DNA from: Microbacterium marinilacus
GTDB lineage: Bacteria > Actinomycetota > Actinomycetes > Actinomycetales > Microbacteriaceae
Assembly: GCF_019753765.1 (NCBI RefSeq)
Contig: NZ_JAIJZW010000001.1
Coordinates: 353,127-417,126 of the forward strand
DNA: 64,000 bases
Direction of reading: 5' to 3'
A program made the position numbers and the translations under genes. Under the pieces are notes generated by a model. That model saw only the letters and a list, made by a program, of their open reading frames with translations. It was not told the origin of the DNA and did not search any database. Below are positions 8,397-19,008 of the stretch, piece after piece (the first letter of the stretch is position 1; each line of letters starts with the position of its first letter).

Positions 8397-9477
8397 GATC
8401 GCGGAGATCCGGACGCAGGCGGTCAGCGTGCCGCTGCGGCGCCCGTTCGTGACCGCCGTGCGCCGCGCGACGACGCTCGACGCCGCGATCGTGAGCGTCT
8501 CCGATGCCGACGGTCGCGTCGGCTGGGGCGAGGCGGCGCTCAGCTGGCGGGTGACGGGCGAGAGCGCCGACGGCGCCCGCGCCGTCGTCGAGGGACCCAT
8601 CGCGCAGGCCCTCGTGGGGCTGCCGGCGACGGAGCCGGGAGCGTGGGGGCCCGCGCTCGCCGGGGCGGTCGCGCACAACACCGCCGCGAAGGCGGCGGTC
8701 GACGCCGCCCTGTGGGACCTCGCCGCCCAGACGGCGGGCGTCCCCGTCCACCGCCTGCTCGAGCCGGGCTCGGCGCGCGAGACGACGACGGACATGACGC
8801 TGTCCGCGGTGGGCGAGGCGACCGTCCTCACCGACGCCCGGGAGCACGTCGCCGCGGGATTCCATGTGCTGAAGGTCAAGCTCGGCACCGACGCCGCGGC
8901 CGACGACCGCGTGCTCCGAGCCCTGCGCCGCGGACCCGCGGCGGACGTCCGGCTGCGCGTGGACGCGAACCAGGGGTGGAGCGCGGACGAGGCCATCCGG
9001 CTCATCCGCGGCTGGGAGGAAGACGGACTCGGCGTCGAGCTGGTGGAGCAGCCGACGCCCGCGCAGGACGTCGCGGCGCTCGCGCGCGTGACGCGCGCCG
9101 TCGGCACGCCGATCCTCGCCGACGAGTCCGTGTGGAGCCTCCGCGACCTGCGGGAGCTCGTGCGCGCGGGCGCCGCCGACCTCGTGAACGTCAAGCTCGC
9201 CAAGACCGGAGGAATCTTCGCGGCGCGCGAGCTGATCGATGCCGCGCGTGACGCGGGCACGGACGTCCTGATCGGCTCGATGCTCGAGACCGTCGTCGGC
9301 ATCACCGCGGCCGCCCACCTGGCCGTCACGCTGCCGGGCCGCGTGCACGACCTCGATGCCGGGCTCTGGCAGGCGGGGGCGCCCGTCGACGGCGGCGCAC
9401 GGTACGACGGCGAGCGCGTCGTCCTCGACGATCGGCCGGGCCTGGGCATCCGCGGACCGAGGAGGAGCCGGCGATGA
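8389..9477 (+). CDS. Dipeptide epimerase of the enolase superfamily (probable L-Ala-D/L-Glu epimerase)
   Basis: A 362-residue enolase-superfamily protein. The catalytic pair KVK is at Lys162 and Lys164, metal ligands are in VDANQGW (Asp192), ELVEQP and ADES, and the second base Lys269 sits in VNVKLAKTGGI, all in the muconate-lactonizing subgroup pattern. The C-terminal IGSMLETVVGITAAAHLAV and DLDAGLW segments match dipeptide epimerases such as YcjG/YkfB. In a murQ-anmK operon the expected reaction is L-Ala-D-Glu to L-Ala-L-Glu, letting ordinary peptidases degrade the stem peptide. Start ATG 8389 overlaps anmK by 8 bases; an earlier in-frame GTG is less likely. Confidence 0.85.
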   Translation: MAEIAEIRTQAVSVPLRRPFVTAVRRATTLDAAIVSVSDADGRVGWGEAALSWRVTGESADGARAVVEGPIAQALVGLPATEPGAWGPALAGAVAHNTAAKAAVDAALWDLAAQTAGVPVHRLLEPGSARETTTDMTLSAVGEATVLTDAREHVAAGFHVLKVKLGTDAAADDRVLRALRRGPAADVRLRVDANQGWSADEAIRLIRGWEEDGLGVELVEQPTPAQDVAALARVTRAVGTPILADESVWSLRDLRELVRAGAADLVNVKLAKTGGIFAARELIDAARDAGTDVLIGSMLETVVGITAAAHLAVTLPGRVHDLDAGLWQAGAPVDGGARYDGERVVLDDRPGLGIRGPRRSRR

Positions 9478-10610
9478 GTGCCTGGGACGCCGTCGCCGAG
9501 GCGGTGGTCGCCGAGCGGCCGGACGGACACGCGCCTCCCGGCGCCGTGTTCGCCCTCTCGGAGGGAGACGAGACGCACGTCGCCGCCGCCGGCGCCGCGG
9601 ACCTGCGCACGGGGGAGAGGATGACGCCCTCGCATGCGTTCGACCTCGCCTCCGTGAGCAAGACGCTGACCACGCTGGCGCTGCGTCGGCTGATCGACGA
9701 CGGCTCCCTGACGGACCACACCACCGCCGGCGCGGTCCTCGGCGCCCGTGCGGGCGCGGCCGTGGACGCGACGGTCGACGACCTGATGCGACACCGCGCC
9801 GGACTGACCGAGTGGTGGCCGCTGTACCTCGTCGCGGACGCGCGGGAGGACCCCGTGGCCGCAGGCCTGAGGCTGCCACGTCGATATCCGCTGCGAGCGG
9901 CACGGCACTACTCCGACATCGGGATGCAGGCGCTCGGAGCCGTCATCGCCCGGGCGACGGGCGCACCGCTGACCGAGGCCGTCCGCCGCCTCGTGCTCGA
10001 TCCGCTCGGCGCCACGACCGTCGCGCCGGCCGCCGCCGCGCCCGGCTCGCCTGCCGCGGCCGGGCCCGACGGCGACGCCATCGAACGCGAGATGGTGCGC
10101 AGCGGGGTGCCGTATCCCGTGGGCCTGGCGACCGACGGGTTCGGCTGGCGCACCCGCACGCTGCGCGGCGAGGTCGCCGACGGCAACGCGTACCACGCCT
10201 TCGGCGGTGCCGCCGGACACGCGGGGTGGTTCGGGGACGCCGCCGGGCTGATGGCGATCGCGGGCGTGCTCGCGGATCCGTTGGCGCACGGTCTCGGTGA
10301 CGACAGTGTGCGCGCCCTCTCCACCGAGCTCGACGACGGGCAGGGCCAGGGCGTGATGATCTACCGCCTGCCCTGGCGCGGACGGCCGCGAACGTTCGTC
10401 GGGCACAGCGGCTTCACCGGCACGTTCGTCGCCGCGGCGGCCGCCACCGACGCCGATCCGGCGGTCCGTGCGGTGCTGCTCACCAACCGGCTGCACGGCC
10501 GCCCCGCGCCCGTCCGCCAGCGGCTCGTCGCCTCCGAGACGCTGTGGCGCGAGGCGATGGCGCGCGCCGACGATCTTCTCCACCCCTCGACGACGGGAGC
10601 CCGACCATGA
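9474..10610 (+). CDS. Beta-lactamase-fold serine hydrolase, AmiE-like (muropeptide amidase, inferred)
   Basis: A 378-residue class C beta-lactamase-like protein without a signal peptide, so probably cytosolic. The active-site motifs are Ser60-Val-Ser-Lys63, Tyr146-Ser-Asp (in place of YxN) and His311-Ser-Gly313. It overlaps the epimerase by 4 bases and the ATPase by 4 bases. In Bacillus subtilis the murQ cluster contains AmiE, a beta-lactamase-family N-acetylmuramoyl-L-alanine amidase that separates MurNAc from the stem peptide; the same role fits here, between the sugar enzymes and the dipeptide epimerase. A D-amino-acid peptidase or esterase is the main alternative. Confidence 0.75.
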   Translation: MSAWDAVAEAVVAERPDGHAPPGAVFALSEGDETHVAAAGAADLRTGERMTPSHAFDLASVSKTLTTLALRRLIDDGSLTDHTTAGAVLGARAGAAVDATVDDLMRHRAGLTEWWPLYLVADAREDPVAAGLRLPRRYPLRAARHYSDIGMQALGAVIARATGAPLTEAVRRLVLDPLGATTVAPAAAAPGSPAAAGPDGDAIEREMVRSGVPYPVGLATDGFGWRTRTLRGEVADGNAYHAFGGAAGHAGWFGDAAGLMAIAGVLADPLAHGLGDDSVRALSTELDDGQGQGVMIYRLPWRGRPRTFVGHSGFTGTFVAAAAATDADPAVRAVLLTNRLHGRPAPVRQRLVASETLWREAMARADDLLHPSTTGARP

Positions 10611-12220
10611 CCGCCCCTCTTCTGTCCGTGCGGGACCTCCGGGTGTCGTTCTCCACGCCCGGCGGCCCCTTCGAGGCCGTCAAGGGCGTCTCGTTCGACG
10701 TCGCGGCCGGCGAGACGGTCGCGATCGTGGGCGAGTCCGGATCGGGAAAGTCCACCGTCGCGGCGAGCATCAACCGGCTTCTCGCGGGCAACGGGCGCAT
10801 CTCCGCCGGCAGCATCGACTTCGACGGGCGCGAGCTGACGACCCTCTCGGAGCGCGAGATGACGGCGCTGCGCGGTGCGGGCATCGGGCTGGTGCCGCAG
10901 GACCCGATGTCGAACCTCAACCCCGTCCACACGGTGGGCGCGCAGATCCTCGAGGCGCTGCAGGTGCACGGCCGGCCCGGCGGCCGCGCTCGCGTCCTGG
11001 AGCTGCTCGACATGGTCGGCATCCCGGAGCCCGAGCGGCGCGTCGACCAGTATCCGCACGAGTTCTCGGGCGGCATGCGGCAGCGGGCCCTGATCGCGAT
11101 GGGCCTCGCGTGCGAGCCGCGGCTGCTGATCGCGGACGAGCCCACCAGCGCGCTCGACGTGACGGTGCAGCGGCGCATCCTCGACAGGCTGGGAGAGCTG
11201 ACCGGGAACAGCGGCACCTCCGTGATCCTCATCACCCACGATCTCGCCCTCGCCGCGGAGCGCGCCGACCGCGTGCTCGTGATGTTCCGCGGGGAGCTCG
11301 TGGAGGCCGGGCCGGCCGGTGCGATCCTGGAGACCCCGCGCGAGGACTACACGCGCAGACTGGTCGCCGCGGCCCCGAGTCTCGCGACGACGCCGCTGAT
11401 CGACGCGGGCGGGGTGCCGGACGATCAGCCCGAGACGCTCGTCAGCGTCGAGGCCGTCGGCCGCAGCTATCGGCTGCGCGGTCGCGCACGTGGCGAGGAG
11501 TTCTGGGCAGCCAGGGACGTCACCTTCGCGATCCCGCGCGGACGCACGGTCTCGATCGTGGGGGAGTCGGGGTCGGGCAAGTCCACGACGGCGAAGATGC
11601 TGCTCGGCCTCGAGACGGCGAGCGAAGGCACGATCCGCGTCGGCGGCAAGGACCTCGCCCGCATGGGGCGGCGCGAGCTGTTCGCCGTCCGGCGGACGGT
11701 GCAGCCCGTCTTCCAGAACCCGTTCGCATCGCTCGATCCCCGCTACACGATCGCCGACTCGATCGCCGAGCCCCTGCGCGTCCACCGGATCGGCGACCGC
11801 CGCTCGCGCGGGATGCGCGTGCGCGAGCTGCTCGACCAGGTGGCGCTTCCGGCGGATCTCGCCGAACGCCTGCCGCACGAGCTGTCCGGCGGACAACGGC
11901 AGCGCGTCGCGATCGCGCGCGCCCTCGCCGTCGAGCCGGAGCTGGTCGTGCTGGACGAGGCGGTGTCGGCGCTCGACGTGCTGGTGCAGGCGCAGATCCT
12001 GGAGCTCCTCGTCGACCTGCAGCGTCGGCTCGGGCTGGGATACCTCTTCATCAGCCACGACCTCGCGGTCGTCAACATGATCTCCCACGAGGTGCACGTG
12101 ATGCAGCGCGGGCGCATCGTGGAGTCGGGCACGCCGGAGAGCATCTTCCGTTCGCCGCAGCAGGACTACACCAGGGAGCTGCTCGCGGCGATCCCCGGCG
12201 GGATCGCGGCAGGGGCGTAG
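10607..12220 (+). CDS. Fused ABC transporter ATPase, DppD-DppF type
   Basis: A 537-residue protein with two complete nucleotide-binding domains. Domain 1 (about residues 1-255) has Walker A GESGSGKST with Lys48, signature FSGGMRQR and Walker B LLIADEPTSALD. Domain 2 (about 275-537) has Walker A GESGSGKST with Lys325, signature LSGGQRQR and Walker B LVVLDEAVSALD. The oligopeptide-type C-terminal extensions (PREDYTRRLVAA, PQQDYTRELLAAIPGG) follow each domain. It energises the importer formed with the lipoprotein at 2853 and the permeases at 4448 and 5413. The start is coupled to the hydrolase stop (ATGA). In many bacteria DppD and DppF are separate; the fusion is common in actinobacteria. Confidence 0.93.
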   Translation: MTAPLLSVRDLRVSFSTPGGPFEAVKGVSFDVAAGETVAIVGESGSGKSTVAASINRLLAGNGRISAGSIDFDGRELTTLSEREMTALRGAGIGLVPQDPMSNLNPVHTVGAQILEALQVHGRPGGRARVLELLDMVGIPEPERRVDQYPHEFSGGMRQRALIAMGLACEPRLLIADEPTSALDVTVQRRILDRLGELTGNSGTSVILITHDLALAAERADRVLVMFRGELVEAGPAGAILETPREDYTRRLVAAAPSLATTPLIDAGGVPDDQPETLVSVEAVGRSYRLRGRARGEEFWAARDVTFAIPRGRTVSIVGESGSGKSTTAKMLLGLETASEGTIRVGGKDLARMGRRELFAVRRTVQPVFQNPFASLDPRYTIADSIAEPLRVHRIGDRRSRGMRVRELLDQVALPADLAERLPHELSGGQRQRVAIARALAVEPELVVLDEAVSALDVLVQAQILELLVDLQRRLGLGYLFISHDLAVVNMISHEVHVMQRGRIVESGTPESIFRSPQQDYTRELLAAIPGGIAAGA

Positions 12221-12343
12221 CCGGCCGGCCGCGGGCGCGACGAAAGAGGAGGTCGGTCGTCCGTCGCGACGCGCCGGGATCGGCACCGTCCGTCCTCGCG
12301 TCGTGCACACCGTGCCGGGCGAGCGGGCAGAGCCCCCGCGCCG

Positions 12344-13705
12344 TCAGTCGAAGAGGTCGCCGAGCAGGCCGCCGAGCAGCAGGCCGCCGACCACGGGGCC
12401 GAGGATGTCGCCGCCACCGGTGCGCGGCCGGCCGCGGCCGCCGCCCCATCCCGGTCCGCCGCCCCACCCGGACCCGCCCCAGTCGTCGCCGTCCGGCCGA
12501 CCGGAGTCGATGTCTCGCTGCGCCGCCTGCAGGGCCTCGTTCGCCAGCTGCTGCACCCGGCGCGCGAGCGTCAGCGCCTCCTCGCGGGTCTCCTCGGACG
12601 ACAGCAGCGGGTCGACGTCCGGGCGCAGCCGCTGGGCCTCGGCGAGGCGCGTGCGCGCATCGGCGCCGATCCAGCCGCGATGCCCGGCGATCACGCTGTG
12701 CGCGACCGCGATCGCATGGTCGGCGGCGTCGACGGCGTGACGCACCTGCTCGATCGACGGCAGGGGCCGCTCCGCGCGACGCCGCGCCTTGTCGACCACG
12801 GTGTCCAGGGCGGCGTTGGCGTCGCGCAGGGCGGCGAGGTCGGCGAACGGGTCGCTGGCCGTGCCGGGGCCGGGCAGGGCGGCGAGAGCCGCCTCGAGGT
12901 CGGCGACCGCCTCGGTGACCTCGGCGCTGTGCGGCGAGCCGGATTGCATGAGGGGGCGCGCCGCGACGATGTCCTGGCGGGAGTCGGCCACGACCTCGGC
13001 GAGCGTCGACTGCGCGCGCAGCGCCTCGATCTCGAAGTCCTCGACGCCGTCGATGATCGTCCCCGCGCGCCGCACCGCCTCGGTGGCGGTCTCGAGAGCG
13101 ACGTTGGCCTCCTCGGCGCGGCGTGCCTCGCGCCGGCGCGCGGACACGTCGGCGCTGTGCAGCGCGAAGTCGAGCAGCTGCTCGGCCTCGTCGGGGTTCG
13201 CCGCGACGCGGTGCAGCGCCGCGTCGCTGTAGCGGCCGGAGAGGCGGGCCACGGTGTCGCGCGTCTGCGGCAGTCGTGCGCGCAGTCGCTCGACGTCCGT
13301 CCGCACCCGCTCGATGACCTGCGGCGCCTGGCGCACGGTCGCGATCCGCTCGCGGAGCGCCTCGGTGCGCTCGTCGAGGACGTCCTCCGCCCACTCGCAC
13401 AGCTGCACGATGCGTGCGTTGCGGGTGCGCAGCTCGTCGGCGGTGTCGGGGATCTCGTCGTGGTTCAGCTGGTGCAGGTGGAAGGCCTCCGCCATGTGCG
13501 TGCGGACCGCCGTGATGCCCTCCCGCAGCGGCCCGGTCGCGGTCTCGCCGAGCTCGGCGGCGGCGAACTCGAGCTCGTCGGACGTCGATCGGATCCGCTC
13601 GTCGGCGGCGACCAGCGCCGTCCGTGCCCGGCGGGCGAGGTCGTCGTCCTGCGCCTGCTGCGCCGCCTCTTCCTCGCGCTTGCGCCTGCCCCAGAATCCG
13701 GCCAT
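12344..13705 (-). CDS. Coiled-coil protein with Gly/Trp-rich C-terminus, function unknown
   Basis: A 453-residue protein that is almost entirely charged alpha-helix and coiled coil (residues about 5-385), with many Ala, Glu and Arg heptads. It ends in a Gly-Trp-rich linker (DDWGGSGWGGGPGWGGG, about 400-425) and a short Gly/Leu hydrophobic tail (DILGPVVGGLLLGGLLGDLFD). This C-terminal half resembles the tail of actinobacterial TPM-domain membrane proteins, but no TPM phosphatase-like domain or signal peptide is present, so it looks like a stand-alone version of that tail. The hydrophobic end may bind membranes. Gene is convergent with the recycling operon and shares its direction with the PadR gene at 13756. 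Confidence 0.75.
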   Translation of the reverse strand: MAGFWGRRKREEEAAQQAQDDDLARRARTALVAADERIRSTSDELEFAAAELGETATGPLREGITAVRTHMAEAFHLHQLNHDEIPDTADELRTRNARIVQLCEWAEDVLDERTEALRERIATVRQAPQVIERVRTDVERLRARLPQTRDTVARLSGRYSDAALHRVAANPDEAEQLLDFALHSADVSARRREARRAEEANVALETATEAVRRAGTIIDGVEDFEIEALRAQSTLAEVVADSRQDIVAARPLMQSGSPHSAEVTEAVADLEAALAALPGPGTASDPFADLAALRDANAALDTVVDKARRRAERPLPSIEQVRHAVDAADHAIAVAHSVIAGHRGWIGADARTRLAEAQRLRPDVDPLLSSEETREEALTLARRVQQLANEALQAAQRDIDSGRPDGDDWGGSGWGGGPGWGGGRGRPRTGGGDILGPVVGGLLLGGLLGDLFD

Positions 13706-13755
13706 GGGTCGATCCTATGGCCGTGCGAGCCGCGGGAGACCGCGCCTCACGCCCA

Positions 13756-14370
13756 TCACGCCCGCGCCGTGGCCGTGGCCCTCGCCGGCCGGCCCCGCCG
13801 GGGACGCTCCGACGACAGCCCCAGAGCCACGGCGTGCCCCGGATGGGCGGCGACGCGCTGCTCGACACGGTCGAGCCAGGCGGCCTCGGCCTCCGCCTGC
13901 AGCACCATCGACTCCATCACGAGAGCGCGCGCCAGCTGCTCGGGGCCCTCGTCCGCCGCCCGGTCGGATTCGGCGGTCTGCGTGTCCCGCAGCCGCTCCA
14001 GTCGTCGCGTCACCGCGTCGCGCTGCGTCCGGATGACGGCCCCGAGGTCGACGCCGGGCAGCGTGGCCGCCAGCGCGACCTTGATCGCGAGGTCGTCGCG
14101 GGCACCCCTGCCCGGCTCGACGGGGAGGCCGAGCCAGGAGGCGACCTCGCCGCGGCCCTCCGCCGTGATCTCCCAGAAGACGTGACCCTGGTCGTCGGCG
14201 TCGCCGCGCGCGACCAGGCCGTCGCGTTCCAGGCGCTCGAGAGTGTTGTAGACCTGCCCCACGTTGAGCGGCCAGGTCGATCCCGTGCGGCGCTGGAACT
14301 CGGCGCGCAGCTGATAGCCGTAGCAGGGGCCCTGGTCCAGGATCGCGAGCAGGCTCTGGCGGACGCTCAT
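13756..14370 (-). CDS. PadR family transcriptional regulator
   Basis: A 204-residue regulator: N-terminal PadR winged helix (about residues 1-85; MSVRQSLLAILDQGPCYGYQLRAEFQRRTGSTWPLNVGQVYNTLERLERDGLV) and a C-terminal helical dimerisation domain of the Vir_act_alpha_C type. The Arg-rich C-terminal tail (RPRRGRPARATATARA) looks disordered. A GAAGGAGA-type ribosome-binding site precedes the ATG. It is divergent from the ECF sigma gene; no efflux or ABC partner lies next to it, so its target is unclear beyond probable self-regulation through the AT-rich site at 14395-14421. Confidence 0.88.
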   Translation of the reverse strand: MSVRQSLLAILDQGPCYGYQLRAEFQRRTGSTWPLNVGQVYNTLERLERDGLVARGDADDQGHVFWEITAEGRGEVASWLGLPVEPGRGARDDLAIKVALAATLPGVDLGAVIRTQRDAVTRRLERLRDTQTAESDRAADEGPEQLARALVMESMVLQAEAEAAWLDRVEQRVAAHPGHAVALGLSSERPRRGRPARATATARA

Positions 14371-14394
14371 CGCGTCTCCTTCCCGGGGTTTCCC

Positions 14395-14421
14395 CGTATA
14401 TATATTCCGAGTACATGAATA
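14395..14421. promoter_or_regulatory. Candidate PadR operator
   Basis: An AT-rich stretch 25 bases upstream of the PadR start in a GC-rich region. It contains alternating TATATATA and an inverted repeat TATTC (14403-14407) / GAATA (14417-14421) with a 9-nt centre that includes a GTACATG core; PadR sites commonly carry ATGT/ACAT half-sites. Autoregulation is the natural reading. Confidence 0.4.
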
Positions 14422-14541
14422 CCGGACGACGGCGCGGATGCAACGATCCGGTCGCGGCGCGTCGTGGTGCCGCGCGACACGCCCGGGATGCCGGATCGTC
14501 GGCGACGTGAAGGAGGATGCGCCGTAGGGGCAATACCGATC

Positions 14542-15135
14542 GTGACCACCGATTCCGACATCGTCCGGCTCTCGCTCGCCCGGCCGAGCGAGTTCGCCGC
14601 GCTGTTCGACCGCCATGCCGTCGCGGTCGGGCACTACGCGCGGCGGCTCGTGGGCGTGGACGCCGGCGACGACGTGCTGAGCGAGACGTTCCTCGTCGCG
14701 TTCCGCCGGCGCGCCGACTACGACCTGACCCGCGACTCGGCGCTGCCGTGGCTGCTCGGCATCGCGACGCGCCTCGCCCACAAGGCGCGTGCTGCCGAGG
14801 CCCGGCGCTGGCGCGCGCTCCAGGCGTCCGCCGCGCTGGCGGTCGAGACGGCGGTGAGTGACATCGACGCCGCCGCCGAGCGGGCGGACGCCGTGTCGCG
14901 GCTGCGGCGGCTCGTGCCGAGGATCCGTCGCCTGAGCGCCGCCGATCGCGACACGCTGCTGCTGCACGCGTGGGGCGACCTGAGCACCGAGCAGATCGCG
15001 GCCGCGCTCGACGTGCCGGTCGGCACGGTGTGGTCGCGCCTCAACCGCATCCGGCGCCGTCTGCGCGCCGACGGGATCACCACCCGCCCCGACTCCGAGG
15101 AGGACAGCGATGGACTCGCTTCGCTTCGTGCGTGA
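14542..15135 (+). CDS. ECF-type RNA polymerase sigma factor
   Basis: About 197 residues. Region 2 is seen in FAALFDRHAVAVGHYARRLVGVDAGDDVLSETFLVAFRRRADYD (about 15-60) and region 4 in LSAADRDTLLLHAWGDLSTEQIAAALDVPVGTVWSRLNRIRRRL (about 140-182). The start is uncertain: GTG 14542 gives the normal N-terminus but has no good ribosome-binding site, while an in-frame ATG at 14488 or GTG at 14464 would add residues; the AAGGAGG at about 14511 is too far from 14542. The 3' end overlaps the next gene by 26 bases, so the membrane protein is translationally coupled and probably its regulator. Confidence 0.85.
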   Translation: MTTDSDIVRLSLARPSEFAALFDRHAVAVGHYARRLVGVDAGDDVLSETFLVAFRRRADYDLTRDSALPWLLGIATRLAHKARAAEARRWRALQASAALAVETAVSDIDAAAERADAVSRLRRLVPRIRRLSAADRDTLLLHAWGDLSTEQIAAALDVPVGTVWSRLNRIRRRLRADGITTRPDSEEDSDGLASLRA

Positions 15136-15949
15136 CCTGGGGCGCGACGTGCCGCGCCCCACCGCGACCGAGCTCGCCGCCGCCCGCGCGTCGCTGACGG
15201 CCGAGGCCGAGCGCGAGCGCCCGCGCAGCGCCCCCGCGCGGGTCGCAGGTGGGGCCCCCGCGCCGCGGGGCGGACGTGTCATGCCCGCCCGCCGTGTCGG
15301 TACGATCGCGCTCGCCGCAGCGGCGGCCGTCGCGATCGTCGCCGCGGCGTTCGGGGGTGCGACCCTGCTGAGCGGCCTCTCCGAAGAGGACCGTGTCACG
15401 GCCCCGACCCCGACCGAGAGCGTCGAACCCACCCCGACCGGGAGCGCGGCACCCACCGAGCCGCCGGCGACAGGGGAACCGGACTGGGACGTCGACGACC
15501 CGACGACGTGGACCCTCACGCCGGACGGGGCGGGACCGCTGCGCCTCGGCGCCAGCCTGACGGAGACGGCGTCGCTCCTCGCGGAGCAGGGGATGGGCGT
15601 CCCGGAGGACTCCTACCCGGGGTGCTCCACGAGCTCGCTCGATCGAGACGGCAACTGGATCGTCACCGCGGAGGACGGCGCCATCGTCGCGATCCGGCTC
15701 ACCGACGATTCCACGTCGCTCGAGCCGTCCTCCCTCCCCCGCACCAGAGAGGGCATTTCGGTCGACAGCTCTCCCGGCGAGGTGGCGGCCGCGTACGGGG
15801 AGCCCGAACAGGATCGCTTCGGCGGTGACCGCTGGGTTGTCCCCGGCGGCGGGACGTGGCTCACGCTCATGGCATCCAGCGACGGCGGAACCGGCATGGT
15901 CTTGATGCACAGCGGAGACGACGCGCACCTGCCGCCGTGCTTCGACTGA
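15110..15949 (+). CDS. Single-pass membrane protein, putative sigma-factor partner
   Basis: A 279-residue protein: an N-terminal cytosolic segment (about residues 1-60) of the kind found in actinobacterial sigma-linked membrane proteins, one transmembrane helix (about 62-88, very Ala/Val rich), a Pro/Thr/Glu-rich linker (about 93-125) and an extracytoplasmic C-terminal domain of about 150 residues with repeated LRLGASLTET and GISVDSSPGEVAAAYGEPE blocks. Two extracellular Cys (in YPGCSTS and LPPCFD) could form a disulphide. Its 26-bp overlap with the sigma gene argues for joint function, perhaps an anti-sigma, though no zinc-binding ASD motif (HxxxCxxC) is seen. Confidence 0.75.
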   Translation: MDSLRFVRDLGRDVPRPTATELAAARASLTAEAERERPRSAPARVAGGAPAPRGGRVMPARRVGTIALAAAAAVAIVAAAFGGATLLSGLSEEDRVTAPTPTESVEPTPTGSAAPTEPPATGEPDWDVDDPTTWTLTPDGAGPLRLGASLTETASLLAEQGMGVPEDSYPGCSTSSLDRDGNWIVTAEDGAIVAIRLTDDSTSLEPSSLPRTREGISVDSSPGEVAAAYGEPEQDRFGGDRWVVPGGGTWLTLMASSDGGTGMVLMHSGDDAHLPPCFD

Positions 15950-16121
15950 CCGGCACACGCGTCGCTCGTGCACGATGGCCCAGCGGGACGCGAGGCCGAG
16001 CCCCTCGCACAGCCGCGGCATAGGTCACGGGCGGATAACATAGGCTCCGTATGCCTGCCGCCGGACGGCGGTGCACGGCGTCCGCCGAACCGACGACGCC
16101 GCCCTGATGAGGAGATGTCAC

Positions 16122-18950
<2,829 letters not shown>

Positions 18951-18955
18951 CCCGT

Positions 18956-18985
18956 AGCGGTCCACGCATGCGCGCGTGGACCGCT
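18956..18985 (+). terminator. Terminator after secA
   Basis: A 12-bp perfect stem (AGCGGTCCACGC / GCGTGGACCGCT) with a 6-nt loop, starting 6 bases after the secA stop and ending 24 bases before the next start. Confidence 0.8.
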
Positions 18986-19008
18986 GCAGGGCGGCATATC
19001 CTGGGGCG

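Noticed and set aside
6954-10583. 1209-residue minus-strand open frame
   Set aside because: Opposite strand of anmK, epimerase and hydrolase genes, no ribosome-binding site and no recognisable domain; typical GC-rich shadow.
14517-14861. ATG at 14517 right after AAGGAGG as a separate small gene
   Set aside because: The frame encodes Arg-rich low-complexity sequence overlapping the sigma factor frame, with no domain; the good ribosome-binding site is noted as a puzzle for the sigma start.
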